A DNA stretch of 64,000 nt from Episyrphus balteatus. Taxonomy: Eukaryota; Arthropoda; Insecta; Diptera; Syrphidae. The notes under the pieces were generated by a model. The model saw only the letters and a program-made list of their open reading frames with translations, did no database searches and was not told the DNA's origin. Positions 33,043 through 46,020 of the stretch are shown here, one piece after another; position 1 is the stretch's first letter, and each line of letters opens with the position of its first letter. A program made the position numbers and the translations under genes. Location of the stretch: positions 159,189,718 through 159,253,717 of the forward strand of contig NC_079134.1 in NCBI RefSeq assembly GCF_945859705.1. The letters run 5' to 3'.

Positions 33043-34209
33043 AGTTTCCACAGGCTCTGGCAGTTTAATATCGAGCTTGTGGCCAAGCAAGGCCTCCTTA
33101 TCAGCCGTTTCTGGATCATGATCACTATCGCCGTGATGCATATGGCTTCGTGTTGATATCTTGCGCCCGAATATTTGCGGTGAAAATTTTGATCGAAGAC
33201 TGCCATGCGTCGAGTCATGATCCGACTCATGGTCCTTTAAGGTGGTATCACTCGACTTGACTTTTTTCATTCCCACATTTGTCCGTCCGATTCCAGCAGT
33301 GCTATCTCTGGATTTGCGAGAGAAAAGGCCACCCCCGCCAGTGGTCGATTTAACACATATGACATTTCCCTTTTCACAATTGTCACAAATGCAAACGGAC
33401 TCATTGCGAACTGACAGTCTTCGCATCTTTTGGTGTTGGGCTTCTGTAGCTCCTTTGAATTCGTCATGCTCATTGATAAGGACCGATCGATCGAAGGAAC
33501 AATGTTTTTTTCCCACAAAGACATCGTCCTTATCACGATCTTGGCGTTCCTTGTCAAGACTGTAATAGCGTTTTGAACTTTCGAGGTCCTTCTTTTTCGA
33601 TGATAACGCCTCGGAGAGGTCATTTTCGCTGCCATCGAGACTAGTGCTCTTCTTGGTTGGCTTTGTGTTTTTGTGATGTTTATGATTGCAACTTACTCCA
33701 TCGTGATGCTTTCCGCCGGCACCTCCGCCTGATACAGTGCCTTGTACCAGGAAATTTGCTTCCATGACAACATCCGAAGCAGAGGTATTGCGATCAATGC
33801 TGCGATTGAGTTTGGATACGAGGGAGAGTAGCTGAGTTGCAGATGATTCGCGAGTTTGTGCGAGAGTTGGTGGCAGTTTGGCAGACGTTGAGGAATATGG
33901 TGCAGGCTTGGAGAGAGCTGCGATACTGGTGCTGGCAGCTGTGGTTGTGCTGGTCAATGTGGTACTGGTGGCTGGAATTAAATTTCCTTGTTGTTGTTGT
34001 TGAATTCCTGTTCCTGTTCCTGCTACTGCACCTCCAACTGCTGGTGTCCCGGCATAATCGACTTCACTGCGGGAATTGCCTAGACTCTCGCAGCAGTCCA
34101 TGCATATATTTTCACAGCTACTCGTTTCACATTGTGTTAGAAGATTGTCAAGCTTGCGGATTTCCGAAAGTTCTATGCAAGAATTTGTACGAACATCAGA
34201 ATCGGACAT
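33043..34209 (-). CDS. First coding exon of an unidentified protein (residues 1-389), gene continues at lower coordinates
   Basis: The minus-strand ATG at 34209 has a fly-like context (aaaacaATG) and an in-frame TAA four codons upstream, which fixes the start. The exon is 1167 nt, exactly 389 codons, and ends ...PVET at a perfect ACT|GTAAGT donor (phase 0). The frame read beyond the donor adds a hydrophobic tail that is intron, not protein. Visible features: an acidic start (MSDSDVRTNSCIELSEIRKL), a Cys cluster at about 27-40, a Gln run at about 70-74, a Thr/Ser-rich stretch at about 81-100, a His-rich patch at about 168-180, a charged Lys/Asp/Glu region at about 195-235, a consensus PKA site RRLS at about 263-266, a second Cys cluster (CICDNC) at about 273-278, a Gly4 run, and Ser/His/Asp-rich repeats at about 320-365. 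No enzyme domain or transmembrane span is seen. It is probably a disordered cytosolic N-terminal region of a larger, perhaps neuronal or membrane-associated protein. That role is inference; I do not recognise the gene. Confidence 0.88.
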
Positions 34210-34959
34210 TGTTTTATGTTAACCTTGCCATTCGAAATGAACATAGTTAGAAAAGTTTTAGTTTTTTAGGTTTTTTCTTAAAAGTTTTCTTTTTCACTTG
34301 TTAAAATTTTTGATTTTTTCGAAATTGTTTTTATAGAAAAGTTTATTATTCAAGAATGTCATTTTTACTGATTAAGCTGAAATAGTTTATTAAAAAGTTA
34401 AAAATTATAAAACTAGAAATATATCAATTCTATATGAACTTGTGTTGAGCAAAACCGTTTATTGTAACAATCGAAATCAAAAACTCCATTTTTCAATTTC
34501 TTGACGCTTACTTTGATTTTTTTTAATAAACTCCTGACATTTTGAAGATAGGAGAGGCCTCACTAAGTGTCCGATTTAACTCTATCAAATAGGTACCTGT
34601 CATACATTTTGGCTAAAAAAAAAGTGTTTTTATTGTATTTTTTTTTAACCATTTGGGAAGGGTTGCCGAATACTTGCTCATATTTTGGAATTGCCAACCG
34701 ATAGAAGAGAGCATCAGCTAAAGTTAAATCTATATTTTAGCTTAATCATATTTTTTGTTCAAGAATGGTTTGAAATGTTTTTTTTTTTTTCATTTGAACA
34801 AACAAAATTTTTTGTTAATAATTTTCACTCTTTGGGCTTTCGTATAGAATTTTGAAAATTTTTGTATTTGATCGAATTACAAAGATATTAAAAATTCTGT
34901 CATGTGACAATTTTTAAAAACGGGGTTGCCACACGGGGTTGTCCCGTTAAAAAAAATTG
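34210..34959. other. 5' flank of the large exon
   Basis: On the minus strand, the 12 bases before the ATG hold an in-frame stop. A possible upstream acceptor (CTAAC branch-like word, then ...ATGGCAAG at about 34223-34260) lies close by with a weak pyrimidine tract, so an upstream untranslated exon is possible but unproven. No TATA box is convincing. Confidence 0.4.
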
Positions 34960-36010
34960 TAAAAAACTTCAAAACCAAGTTATGAATGGTTTTTTAAAAC
35001 TTAAACATGTGTAGACTTTTGACAAAATAGGGGTTAAAGGTAGAAATTTTTTTTGACAATTTGAAAAATGCCATTCAAAAGATAGTGAAAAAAAAATTAT
35101 AGGTCTCATAGTGATTTTTTTGTAAGTCTCTGCGGTTAGAAAAATGAATTTTTGAAAAACACTTTAACTTATAGTACATTATAGGTTATATCCATGCGCA
35201 TGTATGTGCAATTCGGTATTTTAAAATTATTTTAACGGGAAATATAAGTTGTTCCAATTTTTTTTTACAGTTTTTAACCGTTTTTTACTCTTATCTTTTT
35301 TTCTCCAATAGATAAAAAATGAATGAAATTTATACTGTAAATATTTATATTTTGAGATAACGGTAAAATAAAAATCTATTTTTCAACACGTTCTTTCTTT
35401 TGATAGCTATGTTTTATTTTCCTCGAGATCCAGACCAGATCATTGTATTTATTTGCGAAACAATAACAAAACAAAATCCTGCTTTTGTTGTTAAGCTAAT
35501 AAAAACAATGATCTGATCCTGACAGCTAATATTATTTTTCATTTGATGTATCACACGTAACGGTATATTTACTACAAGCTACACAATGTTAAATTTCAAA
35601 CCTCAGTAATACCTCAAAACACCTTTTGAGATCTATGCCCAATGACCAACCACCAGTGTGGAAAAGCACAGTAATCTCAGTTTGAAATTTCGGCATGGAC
35701 CTCTCATTTTGTTTGTAGACATTGTAGAAATATGGTTGAAGCGTCATATAAAATGTGAAATAATAAGCTTTAAGATGGTATACAAATTATTATAGGTTTT
35801 GGTATAAAAAAATGGATTTAATGGCGTTAGAAGAAAAAAAGGTTTGATTTTTTTTTTACTTTTTCCATGGAAGGAAAATAATTGTTTTCAATAAGTTATT
35901 TTTATACCTTTTACGCATTGTAAAAAAATAAATATAGCTTTAATTGTAGAAGAAATATTAAATATTATTTCCGGCTGTGAAAACTACAGCAATCGGTTAT
36001 TTTTAAGTAA
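34960..36010 (-). repeat. Repeat family 1, diverged full-length copy G (reverse)
   Basis: It shares block order with copy A: TTTTTTTTGACAATTTGAAA, AGAAAAATGAATTTTTGAAAAACAC (split words), GAGATAACGGTAAAATAAAA, CCGTTATGTGTGATA in reverse, CAGTAATCTCAGTTTGAAAT, and AAGCGTCATATAAAATG near 35740. Strong divergence marks it as an older insertion. It lies about 750 bp upstream of the large exon. Confidence 0.72.
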
Positions 36011-37964
36011 TCATAATTTTATCAATAGGTACATATATTGTGACATTTTATTTGTAAGAGTTTTTTTTATATTTTTTTGAGTAAATAAAGATTTTGTTTT
36101 CAAGGTTTTACAGACCTTTATCTTTGAAGTTTTGGTGTTTTCTTCAATAAGAACCCTGAAAATCCGACGAACTAAACCTCGTCTGGAAAGCAAAAACCAC
36201 CTCACCAATTTTTTTGCCAATAAGTGTAAAGATATAAAACCTTTTTGAAACTATAGAGAAAGATCATTCTATCGTAACCGGCTTAGAGACCAAAGTTATA
36301 CACAGGTATGTTACAATTGTTTATTTCTACAAATTTCAATCAATTAAACCTTTTTATTTATTTAGTTTTGTCAATATTTCAATTTTAACTGAAATTTTTT
36401 CCATTGAGTATTTTTTCAATTTAATATGAAATTTTTTTATTGGTTTATGCATTAGACAATACAAATATGTATATTTTAAATTGAATGCTTCCCTTAACTG
36501 CTCCAAAGAATTGTGTCACAATTATTTATTATTATTTTTTGTCTTTTGAAATTAGAAAATCCCCAATTTTCATACTTGAATGACATCATGCACGTTATAT
36601 AGTAATAATTGAGGCGGAAATTTCCCAGAAATCTCTGTTGTTGATTTCAATAACATGAAATAGAAAAAAGAAATTCCCTCAAAAGAACCTTAAATATACA
36701 CCAAACTAGGAACAACATACAATATTCTCTGTCGTTGAAAGTGTCAGTCAAAAAAAGTTTGCGTGACAGGGGCAGAGTTGCATGTAAGTTGGATATCATT
36801 TTCAGAGTATTTTGTGTTATGAGCGAACAGAATATCATTTTCGAAGTTATAAAGATGAAAAAAAAACAAGTGACACAAATTCAAAGTTTTTAAAGGAATC
36901 TTCAAAAATAATATCTTTTAACTTTACTTTTTGGGATTTATGTAAAGCAATTTCCTTTTAGTTTAGAAAATTTAAGTACTTCAAACACGTGTCTTAAAAT
37001 GTGTTATAAGGATATACAATTTTGTAAGAAGGATACAATTTTTTTATATTGAAGTATTTTTTGAAATTGTTAGTAACCATTTCGATATCCTTGAGTAGTT
37101 TTGTACTTTTTATGGAAACAAAAAAACAAATATTTTTTATTGACCTCGTATTCTTATAAACTCAATCCTTTTTACATAAATGCATATAAGTCCTTTTTTT
37201 CTTCATTCAATATAAATTCTTTCTGGTTTTTCTTTTATCAAATAAATCCTTCCAACGCAACAACATTTTATGCTAATCTTGTATTGATTTTTTTACATAA
37301 TTCTGTATACTTATAAGAGTTATACGAAGTAAATTGGAATGTGAAATACTCGAGAAGGGATGATATAGAAAATATCGGAAAAAAAAGGGAATATAGCCAA
37401 AGGAGAGGAAAACTTTCTTGAAATAAAATGGGTTTCGTATGTATTTTTATTTTATTACAGAAATATAGTTTGAGGGCTTATAGTTTATAAGGAGCTAGTG
37501 ATAGCAGGACATGAATTGGATTTGGTGATAAATTTTGAGTAAATCCGGAGTAAATTTGGTGGGAAGATGACAAGGTTATTATTAGCTTTTTTTTGTCAAA
37601 AGTTTGGAAAGATTATTATTTAAAGTGTCAAACTTTTTCTCTGTGGGAAAAATGATACCTGAATGAAATGTGGTACAGAATTTTTTAAGGGGATGACTTT
37701 TTCGTTAATTAGGATTTTTGAATGCTCTTCCGTTTTCCAACGGAGAAATTGATTTTTGAAAATAAAAAACTGTTTACGATACTAATTTAGTGGAGTAAAC
37801 TAAAGCAAATTATGACAATATTAGGCCACCCGGTCTAACAGATCCGATTTTGATGATCTTTTTTTCATACGTCGGTAATTAAAACTACTTTAAACTCTGT
37901 AGGCAATTTTAGCCAATGTTGCCGTATTGTATTTTAAAATTAAAATTAAATTAAAAAAAAAAAC
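36011..37964. other. AT-rich non-coding DNA
   Basis: No gene or clear repeat. A transposon-like sentence (ccggtctaacagatccgattttgatg) occurs near 37830-37860 just before the foldback. Confidence 0.5.
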
Positions 37965-38745
37965 ATTTTTTTCTTAAATTTCATAAATCAAATGATACCA
38001 AAAGATTGTTTAATGTCTAGGTAATTTAAGAAAAAAAAAAAAATATATGGGAGTAAAGCGATAAATGCAATTTTCTCACAAACTGACTTCAAACACGAAA
38101 ACAAAATATTTTGAACAGAACGGCAACACCTACAATGTTTAAAAACACCTACAATTGTTAAAAGCTAGAAACTTATTCCTAACTGTAAAATTTAAATCTA
38201 CTAAATTTAGTGAAGAGTTTTTGAAAAATGGTCCTCAAAATCAGAATTTTGAAAAAAAAATGTTATTGAAAAAATTTTATATGACCTTTCTTCAAACTTT
38301 TTAGTAGTAAAATATCAATGAATTTTAAAAAACTTTTTGGCTTTTTTGGTTTTGAAAAAATCTTAAAAATTACTTCAATTTTTTTGATAAAAATTGAATT
38401 TTTGTAGCGAAATAATTGATTTTCTTTAAGACTTTCACAAATAAGATTTTTCAAAATTCTAAGTTTGAGAATCAGTTTTACAAAAACACTTCATGCAATA
38501 TACATAAATTTAATTTTGCAAATATGAATAAGGTTCTATCTTTTTAAAACGTATATTTGAATATTGTAGGTGTTGCCGTGGTGTTCAAATAATTTTTTTT
38601 TGTGCTTGCAGTCAATTTGTGAAAAAATCGTTTAAAAGATGGAAGATTGTCCCTCACTCACACATTTTTCTTTAATTTTCAAGACAATCTTTTGACATTA
38701 GTTAGTTTATGAAATTTAAGCAATATTTTTTGAAATTTAGAGTCT
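37965..38745. mobile_element. Diverged foldback with ACGGCAACACCTACAAT arms
   Basis: The left arm (about 37970-38150) contains TTAAATTTCATAAATCAAAT, CCAAAAGATTGT and GAACGGCAACACCTACAATG. The right arm (about 38560-38740) carries the same in reverse, including ATTGTAGGTGTTGCCG. The arms have many indels. The ACGGCAACACnTACA word is shared with the large foldback at 3.9-6.1 kb and its relative at 41.7 kb. Confidence 0.65.
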
Positions 38746-40919
38746 ATGCTGGTGAGTTAAAATTTTAAAATGTATTTTTTTTAAATATGTACCTTTGGAT
38801 CTAGATAAAGGGACAAAAAAAGAATATTGGTAGTGAGTTTCGAAAAAAATAATTTTTCTTCAAATTTTTTTTTAACAAAATCGTAAAAATCATTTTTGTG
38901 AAAATTTAAATTTAATTTAATTAATTTTTTTTTTTAAATGTCAAATGGCCTGGGTGCCACTTGCTCCCTACAAAATTCCATAATAGAACTAAGTACTTGA
39001 GAGAAAAGAATAAAATCAAAAATGAAATATTCATGGACATGGACAACAAATGTAATAAAAATTGTAATGAAAACTTTTTCTAACCTTTTATCTGAGAAAT
39101 AAAATATATAATATATATACCTTAACACGGATGAACATGGACAACTTTTTGATAATTTTTTTTTGTAAGGACGTTGCAAGGGAATTGAGAATGTATAGGT
39201 ATATGGGAAAGTGGTTGATGGAAGATTTTGATTTGCAAATTTAGTATCTTAGGTGTTAAATAATCCAGTGAATAGAATATTTCATTTAGATAAGCAATAT
39301 TCAACTTCTGATAATTATGTAATAAGTTTCTTTAATATTTTAAAGTGTTCAGGATCATTGCTGTCCTTAAATTACTACTCAAAGCTGAATATACAAATTA
39401 TTAAATATTTAATTTATGAATTTTTTTTGAATTATTTTTTCGTTTATTTGAAAATTCAATTACTGAAAAAAACCATATCAATTTGAAGTAACAATAATTT
39501 GATATAGCTACACATAATAAACACAAAGTAATGTCAACAGTTGTTGTAACACAGAAATACTAATTACAAAATACATAATTAATCAAGTTTACCAAATTGA
39601 GCGGCTTTTGTATAATTATTTGACCTGTTATCTTCACTCACCACAAATCTAATTAATCATTCAAAGCATAATTTGAAAAGGATGTGATATATCTGACGAT
39701 TTGGTTGTGATTTTTATTGACAAACAAATAATGAATACTTTATGAATTTATTCTTCTGTTAATTAATTTTGGTTCTTGATTTGGTATCGAAATGTAGGTT
39801 AATTATACTAATGTAAGCTTTACACCCAACAGGAAAGGAGCAATCAAATCACTTAAGTGGTAGGTATGAAGGATTTTGAGATACACTGTTCAATTAGGAA
39901 ACTATTAACTTTTTATGTGTCAAAAAATCAATATTGTACATTTGGAATGAGAAGTCTTAAGTCGTCCTGTCTGTTTTTGCTCTAGTGTAAAAAGATTTAA
40001 TCACACTTTATTGATTAGCTGGGGAGTATTGGTACTTAAGGAAGTGAGGAAAAAAAAAACAGCAGGAGCAATGAGCTGTGATTTGAAAAAAAAAAATAAA
40101 TATTTAAGAAAAACTCCCTACAAAAAAAACTTCTTTTTTAAAAATGAATTGGAAATTATATTTTCTTTTTCCTGCAAACCTTACAAATAAAAAATATTTG
40201 AAGTAAACAAAAGTTTTTACTTATATTTCACACTTTACTAGCCGCTCAAGAAGCAAAAGCTCTAAGGAGATCACAAGTCTGTGAATTATTTCCAAGTTAT
40301 TGAATTTCTAAATAAACTTGTGGTCAGTATTTGCACGGTAATTTGATATAATTTTTTCACTTGTCAAGAATCTTAAATGACAGCTTAAATTCTTTAGCAC
40401 CTTGAAATCATGTTTAGCTTTTTGGTTTTTTTTTTTTTTAAGATGTTTTCATTTCTATTATGCTTTTCTACCAAAAGGATATCATTTTTCCTTCTGTATG
40501 TAGATTAAGTAGATTCTTTTAAACTGATTTCCGTCTAGACTTTTTCATATTTTTCTTGTTAACTTCTTATAAGAGTTTTACTTTGACGATAAAGGAGAAA
40601 AATAAGCGGATAAGACAGTTAGAGAGGTAATGAACTTGTTGGCGCTATTTTTCTATTCATATACACACATAAGAGTATAAAGATAGTTGAAAGAGCAAAA
40701 TAAAACTCTTGACTTTGAAATATACGAGTACTTATATGTGATACACTTAATGCTGTTTGCTGAAAAGGGAATGAAAAGAAAGGTTTGAAATCAAGATACA
40801 AAGAGGTACCTATGTACTTATGAAGGATTTAAAGAATTTTAAATCTCTATGTAATTTTTCTAAAGTTTTTTGTCGTTGTTTTTCTCAGCATACATACTTA
40901 GTATTCGGGCTCTATCTTG
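38746..40919. other. AT-rich non-coding DNA
   Basis: Nothing beyond A/T tracts and a short repeated CATGGACAAC word near 39035 and 39135. No supported gene. Confidence 0.55.
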
Positions 40920-41115
40920 AGTAATAAACGATCAATCTGAACAGAACAACCGGCACCTTAAAGCTGAATAAATAAGCAAGAAATACTAGAGTATTTTTCC
41001 AGATATTTAAGTGCATTGTATCAAAACATTTTTAAAAAAATCGATTTTTTATAGAAAATGTGTTTACAAAAAACATTTCTTACTGAAAGAAAAAATCAAA
41101 ATCTTTCGAATCATC
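40920..41115 (+). repeat. Direct repeat, first copy
   Basis: AACGATCAATCTGAACAGAA through TTTTTCCAGATATTTAAGTG to ATCAAAATCTTTCGAAT recurs at 42024-42200 with small indels (the CACCTTAAAG segment is missing there). The copies are about 1.1 kb apart. Confidence 0.8.
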
Positions 41116-41639
41116 AAAATATACGCGGGCGGAGACCTATCAGGTTTTGTAGAGCTAGTCGCACTGAATACGAAACGGTATTTGAAAATCCCCTAACACT
41201 CCCAAAATCTAGAGTTACGGGCAAAAAACGGTTTTTTTTGACCTTCACCCATTGAAAAAATTCTAGCTTCGACAATTTTTCGATTTTTTTACAGTTTCTG
41301 ATAGAAGATAAATATACCTTTTAAACAATGTATAAAACATGTAACTCGGTTAAACCACTTAGAATTTCTAAGCTGTCAAAGTTCAAAAAAGTATATGTTT
41401 TCAAAACAACATTCTATTTAAAAAATATATTCAAAAACTATATCTATTTCTTAATCAATCGAGGTATTTTTTTATGAAAATCACTTCAAAATTGGCTTAG
41501 AAAAAAAAATTTTTCGATTTCAACCCAGATACAGAAATTCGATTTTTAAGGTATAGAACAAAAATGTTGTTTCGGCACGTAGTAGGATAACTTGGGAGCC
41601 AGGATTTGATAACGGGTTTTTGTAGAGGAGCTCCATACA

Positions 41640-42015
41640 AACATTTTTTTCTTTGTGAGGGGGGTCTATCTCTCCCCGTTTAGGTGGGAGGGGCATTTTT
41701 CTAAAAAAAAAAAATTATCAAAATAAAAAAAAATTATTAAAAAACAACGGCAACACTTACAGTAATAAATGATACCATTTCCGAAGAAAAAATTGTACAT
41801 TTGATTCTAATTTTTAAATCAATATAATATAACCATTAGTTTTTGAAATAATCGATTTCAAAGTTAAAAATAGGCGAACAAAAATTTTTTAAAACTCATT
41901 TTATACTATTTTTGTCCAGACTGTGAATTTTAGTAAAAAAATTACTCACACAGCAAACTGCCTCAATTGATTCCTTATCGAACAGTGAAAACTACATATT
42001 TTTATGTCTTCTAGT
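41640..42015 (+). repeat. Diverged relative of one arm of the 3.9-6.1 kb foldback
   Basis: GTGGGAGGGGCATTTTTCTA, the ACAACGGCAACACTTACAGT word, TTTGAAATAATCGATTTCAA and TTCTTATGCTTTCTAG-like words occur in the same order as at 4497-4860. No inverted partner follows, so it is a half element lying between the two direct repeats. Confidence 0.75.
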
Positions 42016-42023
42016 TTATGATA

Positions 42024-42200
42024 TAAACGATCAATCTGAACAGAAGAACCGGCTGAATAAATAAACAAGAAACACCAGAGTATTTTTCCAGATATTTAAG
42101 TGCGTTGTATCAAAACATTTAAAAAAATCGATTTTTTATAGAAATTTTTATTACAAAAATACATTTCTAAACACAAATCAAAATCTTTCGAATCCTCATA
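42024..42200 (+). repeat. Direct repeat, second copy
   Basis: Second copy of 40920-41115. Neither copy shows TG...CA ends, a primer-binding site or a polypurine tract, so solo-LTR status is not supported. A segmental duplication is likelier. Confidence 0.78.
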
Positions 42201-42996
42201 GTTTTAAATTTTGCATGTGTAATACACTTTTTGGATAAAATAAGATAAAAAGATAATTTTCTTCAAAATATATGGATAAGTTACAAAGATGTGACCATTT
42301 TTAAAACGATCAAAATTTGCGACTATTTTTGTTACTTTTTGAGTTTTTGTCTATAACTTGATAAGCAAGCTGAATTTGAAAAGTTTTATCAAGTAATTTT
42401 TTGTAGATAATTAAATTTTCTATCGATATGTATATGTATCTTTTAAGAAAAAAATTGAAATTAAAATATTGTAAAAAACGAAATGTTTGATGCTTTTACT
42501 AAATAGTTTATTTTTATTATTTGAGCATTTAATGATATTGAACATTTATACCTCGGAGAAAAGAAGATACTTTATCTTTCACCATGATGGTCTCAAACAT
42601 CGAATACGGCTAACATTGGATAAAATATGGACTTTCAAAATCTACTGTTTTTGGACTTGTGGAACCTTTTTTACTTGAGTTTTTCTTTTACTTAAGCTAC
42701 ACCTGTTTTATAACTCGTTGAAAATGTCTGAATTTCTTCTTTTTAAAAGAGGCATATACAATTTTAAAAAGAAAAAAAAAAACTACATTAAAGTATTCAT
42801 TGACCGATAAATAGTTAAACATTTTATTGGAAGGAACTCAGCTGGACCTAAAGATTTGCACACTGAAATCATTTCAGTCAGCATATGACCGATCGAATCC
42901 AAATGGCTTTTTAGACCAAAATTAAAAAAAAAAAATATTAACAACGCGTATCAATTTCAAATCTTTAAATTGCTTAACGAAATGAAAAAAAAAAAT

Positions 42997-43875
42997 CATG
43001 TGTGCAATTCACACGTGGTAGAAGTGAAACCTTAAAAAATCATTTTTCTTGCAAATAAAAAAATAGAAAAAATCTACCTATTTTTATTCTACCACCTTAA
43101 AATCCATGTTTTTTATATGACAACCTATATAAATTTTATACCATCTGAAAGCTTATTGTCTAAGCTCAAAATATACATATATATCGATCAAGTCTATGAG
43201 ACATCTACAAAAAGAGCTAGAATTTTTTAAACTCGATGAAATTTCATCAAAAAAAAAACATTTATTTTTATGTTCTCGTGCTATTAATTCAATTTTTTTG
43301 TTTGACAACCTATAAAAAATTTTAAACCATGTGAAAGCTTATTGTTTCACCTTGTATAATGATGTATAAATCTTATTTAAAAGATGTCTACAAGAGAAGT
43401 TAGAGTTTTTTAAAGTCAACCATGTCGAATATCCAGACTGAGATTACGGTACTTCCTACACTGGTAGCTGGTCATCGCCAACAGATCTCCACAGGTGTTT
43501 TGAGGTATTTTTCAATTTTTTCAATTTAAGATTGTGTAACTTGTAGAGCACGTACCGTTATGTGTGATATATCAAATAAAAGGTTTTAGTTATCAGCATG
43601 CGTATTAAAGTTAAATAAAATTTGTATGTGCACTAGATCAAAAGATATAACGTGTGTTGGAAAAGAACATCTTTTTACCGTTATCTCCGAATTTTGAACA
43701 TAAAATTAATTGAAATTTTGTACAATTATAATTTATTTAATTACCTATCTACAATACAAATTTCATTCATCTATCTATTAAAACAAAAAAGTTATAACAA
43801 GTTAAAGTCGTGTCGCGTTTTCGTTTCATCTTGTTTCAAATCACTACGATACTAAAGAAGTTTTCACTTCAAAAA
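42997..43875 (+). repeat. Repeat family 1, short subfamily, full copy E
   Basis: It runs from CATGTGTGCAATTCACACGT to ACTAAAGAAGTTTTCACTTC. Near both ends is the inverted word TGAAGTGAAA. It is collinear with copy F (46021-46878) over its whole length and contains CCATCTGAAAGCTTATTGTC, CAACCATGTCGAATATCCAG and CCGTTATGTGTGATATATC. No coding capacity. Confidence 0.85.
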
Positions 43876-46020
43876 TATTTTTTTAACAAAAAAATTAAAT
43901 AAACTTTTTTTAATATTGTGAAACAAAACTAGATCATAATTTGAAAATGACTCATGCTTTTCATTTAATTCACTATTTCAATATTGATTCACATAAGTCT
44001 AATTTAATTCGACTCAATTAAATGCACTCTTATCAGTTCATAAATTATTTTTTTAATTTATAACCCAATAAATAAATACATATTATTATTGAGATAATTA
44101 AAATAAAATAATTGTTTGTTTTCAAGATTGACAGTCTATTAAATAACATTTTAAAATTTTAACTTTTATTTATTTATTTTTTATAAATTGATTTTTCAGT
44201 TGAAATATGAAGGTAAAATTGATTTATTTATTTATTTTTTTATGAAGGACAATTTGTTTCAGCTTTCAAAAATTAATATTAATGTGTTTATATTAAAGAG
44301 AAAATTAAAAACATCATATATTTATTTTTTTTTTCTCTCTGATTTAATGTTTTCATTCCAAATAATTTGTTTTTAAGCAGATAGAGATACACAGATGCAT
44401 TATGCATACCTACGCGCAGGTAGTACATAATTTTTAATTAAAAATTGAAAGCATTAAATGATTCTAGTTTATGAATTTCGATTTAATGGAAAAGATTTAT
44501 ACTATTCAATGATTTATTTAAATGAAGTGATTTTCATTTCTGATGTGTTTTTAGTTTTTTTTGCATTTTTAAAGATAGGTACATATTTAACAACTTCCTG
44601 GGATTTAGAACAGTTTTTATTTTTTTCCTCTTATTTTCATTAAAAGTTTTTAATTAAAAATATTAAACAATAACGTATTTGTTATGTGTCGGCACATATT
44701 ATTTTTTTATATTCTGACTTTTTCCTTTCAAAAAATATTCATTTCATTCAACAAAAAAGAGTCCTTCGATGAGTACCTATTATTATTCGTGTAAAAATAA
44801 AAAAAAATATAATATATCCTTATTACCACTTGAAACCTCCCAAAAAAAGAATAAAAACAAAAATCGATAAAACTAATAAACCTTAAAAAAAAACAGCATC
44901 AAGCTGTTAGTCAACCAGCCTATCCATTAAACTTTTATTCATCTCAAACTTCACAAGTTCACACAAAAATGTCAACCCATTATGAAAGCCACCTTAACCT
45001 CATTCCTTATACAAAAAAAAAAAAGAATTATTAAAGTTTCGCTCATTCATTTTTATATGCTAAAAAAATAGGGAATAGCTAGTATTTTTGTTCTTCTAGT
45101 TATTCAACCAAGTCAGGTTCATGATGAATAAAAATTTTTACTTCTTTATGGATTTTAAGAAGAAAATATATATTTTCTTTTTTTTTCATTAACCTTTTAT
45201 TTCAGTTATTGCAATTGTTTTATTTTCTTTTTTGAAATATTAGAAAACACAACCCAAAAAGAGCAACAAACTTTTATGCAGTTTTATTGTTTTAAATAAA
45301 AATGAATTTCTATAAAGTTAGAATTAAAAGAAAGATAGAAAAACAGAAAGAGGTTTCTTGGTTTCTTGCTTTTTCTTTGGTAATGATTTCAAAAAAAATG
45401 TTTTTCTCACTTTTTAATTTTTATTTGAAATTTGCACAAAAGAAGGAAAATTCTTCTTGAGAAAGATTGTTGGAGCATTGCGGAATATGTTCATCGTTAT
45501 ATAAAATGATGCAATTACTCTCACAATAACATACTCTCGAAGAACATTTTGGTCGACTGGAGTTTTACTTTCTGCTATGTAACTCTTTTATGTATGCTAG
45601 TGAAAAAAATACATTTTTAATTAAGATCTAGTTAAATACCCCAAAATTAAATTAGGTGCTCCACTACTTTCTGAAAAATTTTAAATAATTAACAGAAAAT
45701 ATGGCTAGAAAAAATATTGTAACAAAATTGGTATAGTATTTTTGAGCTATCCTATGGATCCAAAACTAGTTTTTTTTTTTTTCGAAAACTAAAATTTTAG
45801 TCATTTTCGAATAAATTATTATTTTTTTAAACAATCTTAATAGGTCAAAGACTAATTTGAATTAGGTAAGTTATTTATTTGCAGAACTTTTTTTCAAGAT
45901 TTTCATTATAAAATGAAAAATGTACATTTTCCATGCATTTGTCAAAAATCTCAGAAAATGCTTGTGAAAATGACGTACTTATGTATTATTTTAGACAAAT
46001 TGATGTTTTGAAAAAAAAAT
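43876..46020. other. AT-rich non-coding DNA between two family-1 copies
   Basis: No gene seen. The short frames are AT-rich without domains. The region holds only A/T tracts. Confidence 0.55.

Noticed and set aside
33242..34250. Plus-strand frames of 107 and 137 codons over the large exon
   Set aside because: Antisense shadows of the minus-strand coding exon; Trp/Leu/Ser composition follows from the opposite frame.
40920..42200. LTR retrotransposon interpretation of the direct repeats
   Set aside because: No TG...CA ends, primer-binding site, polypurine tract or gag/pol words between them.
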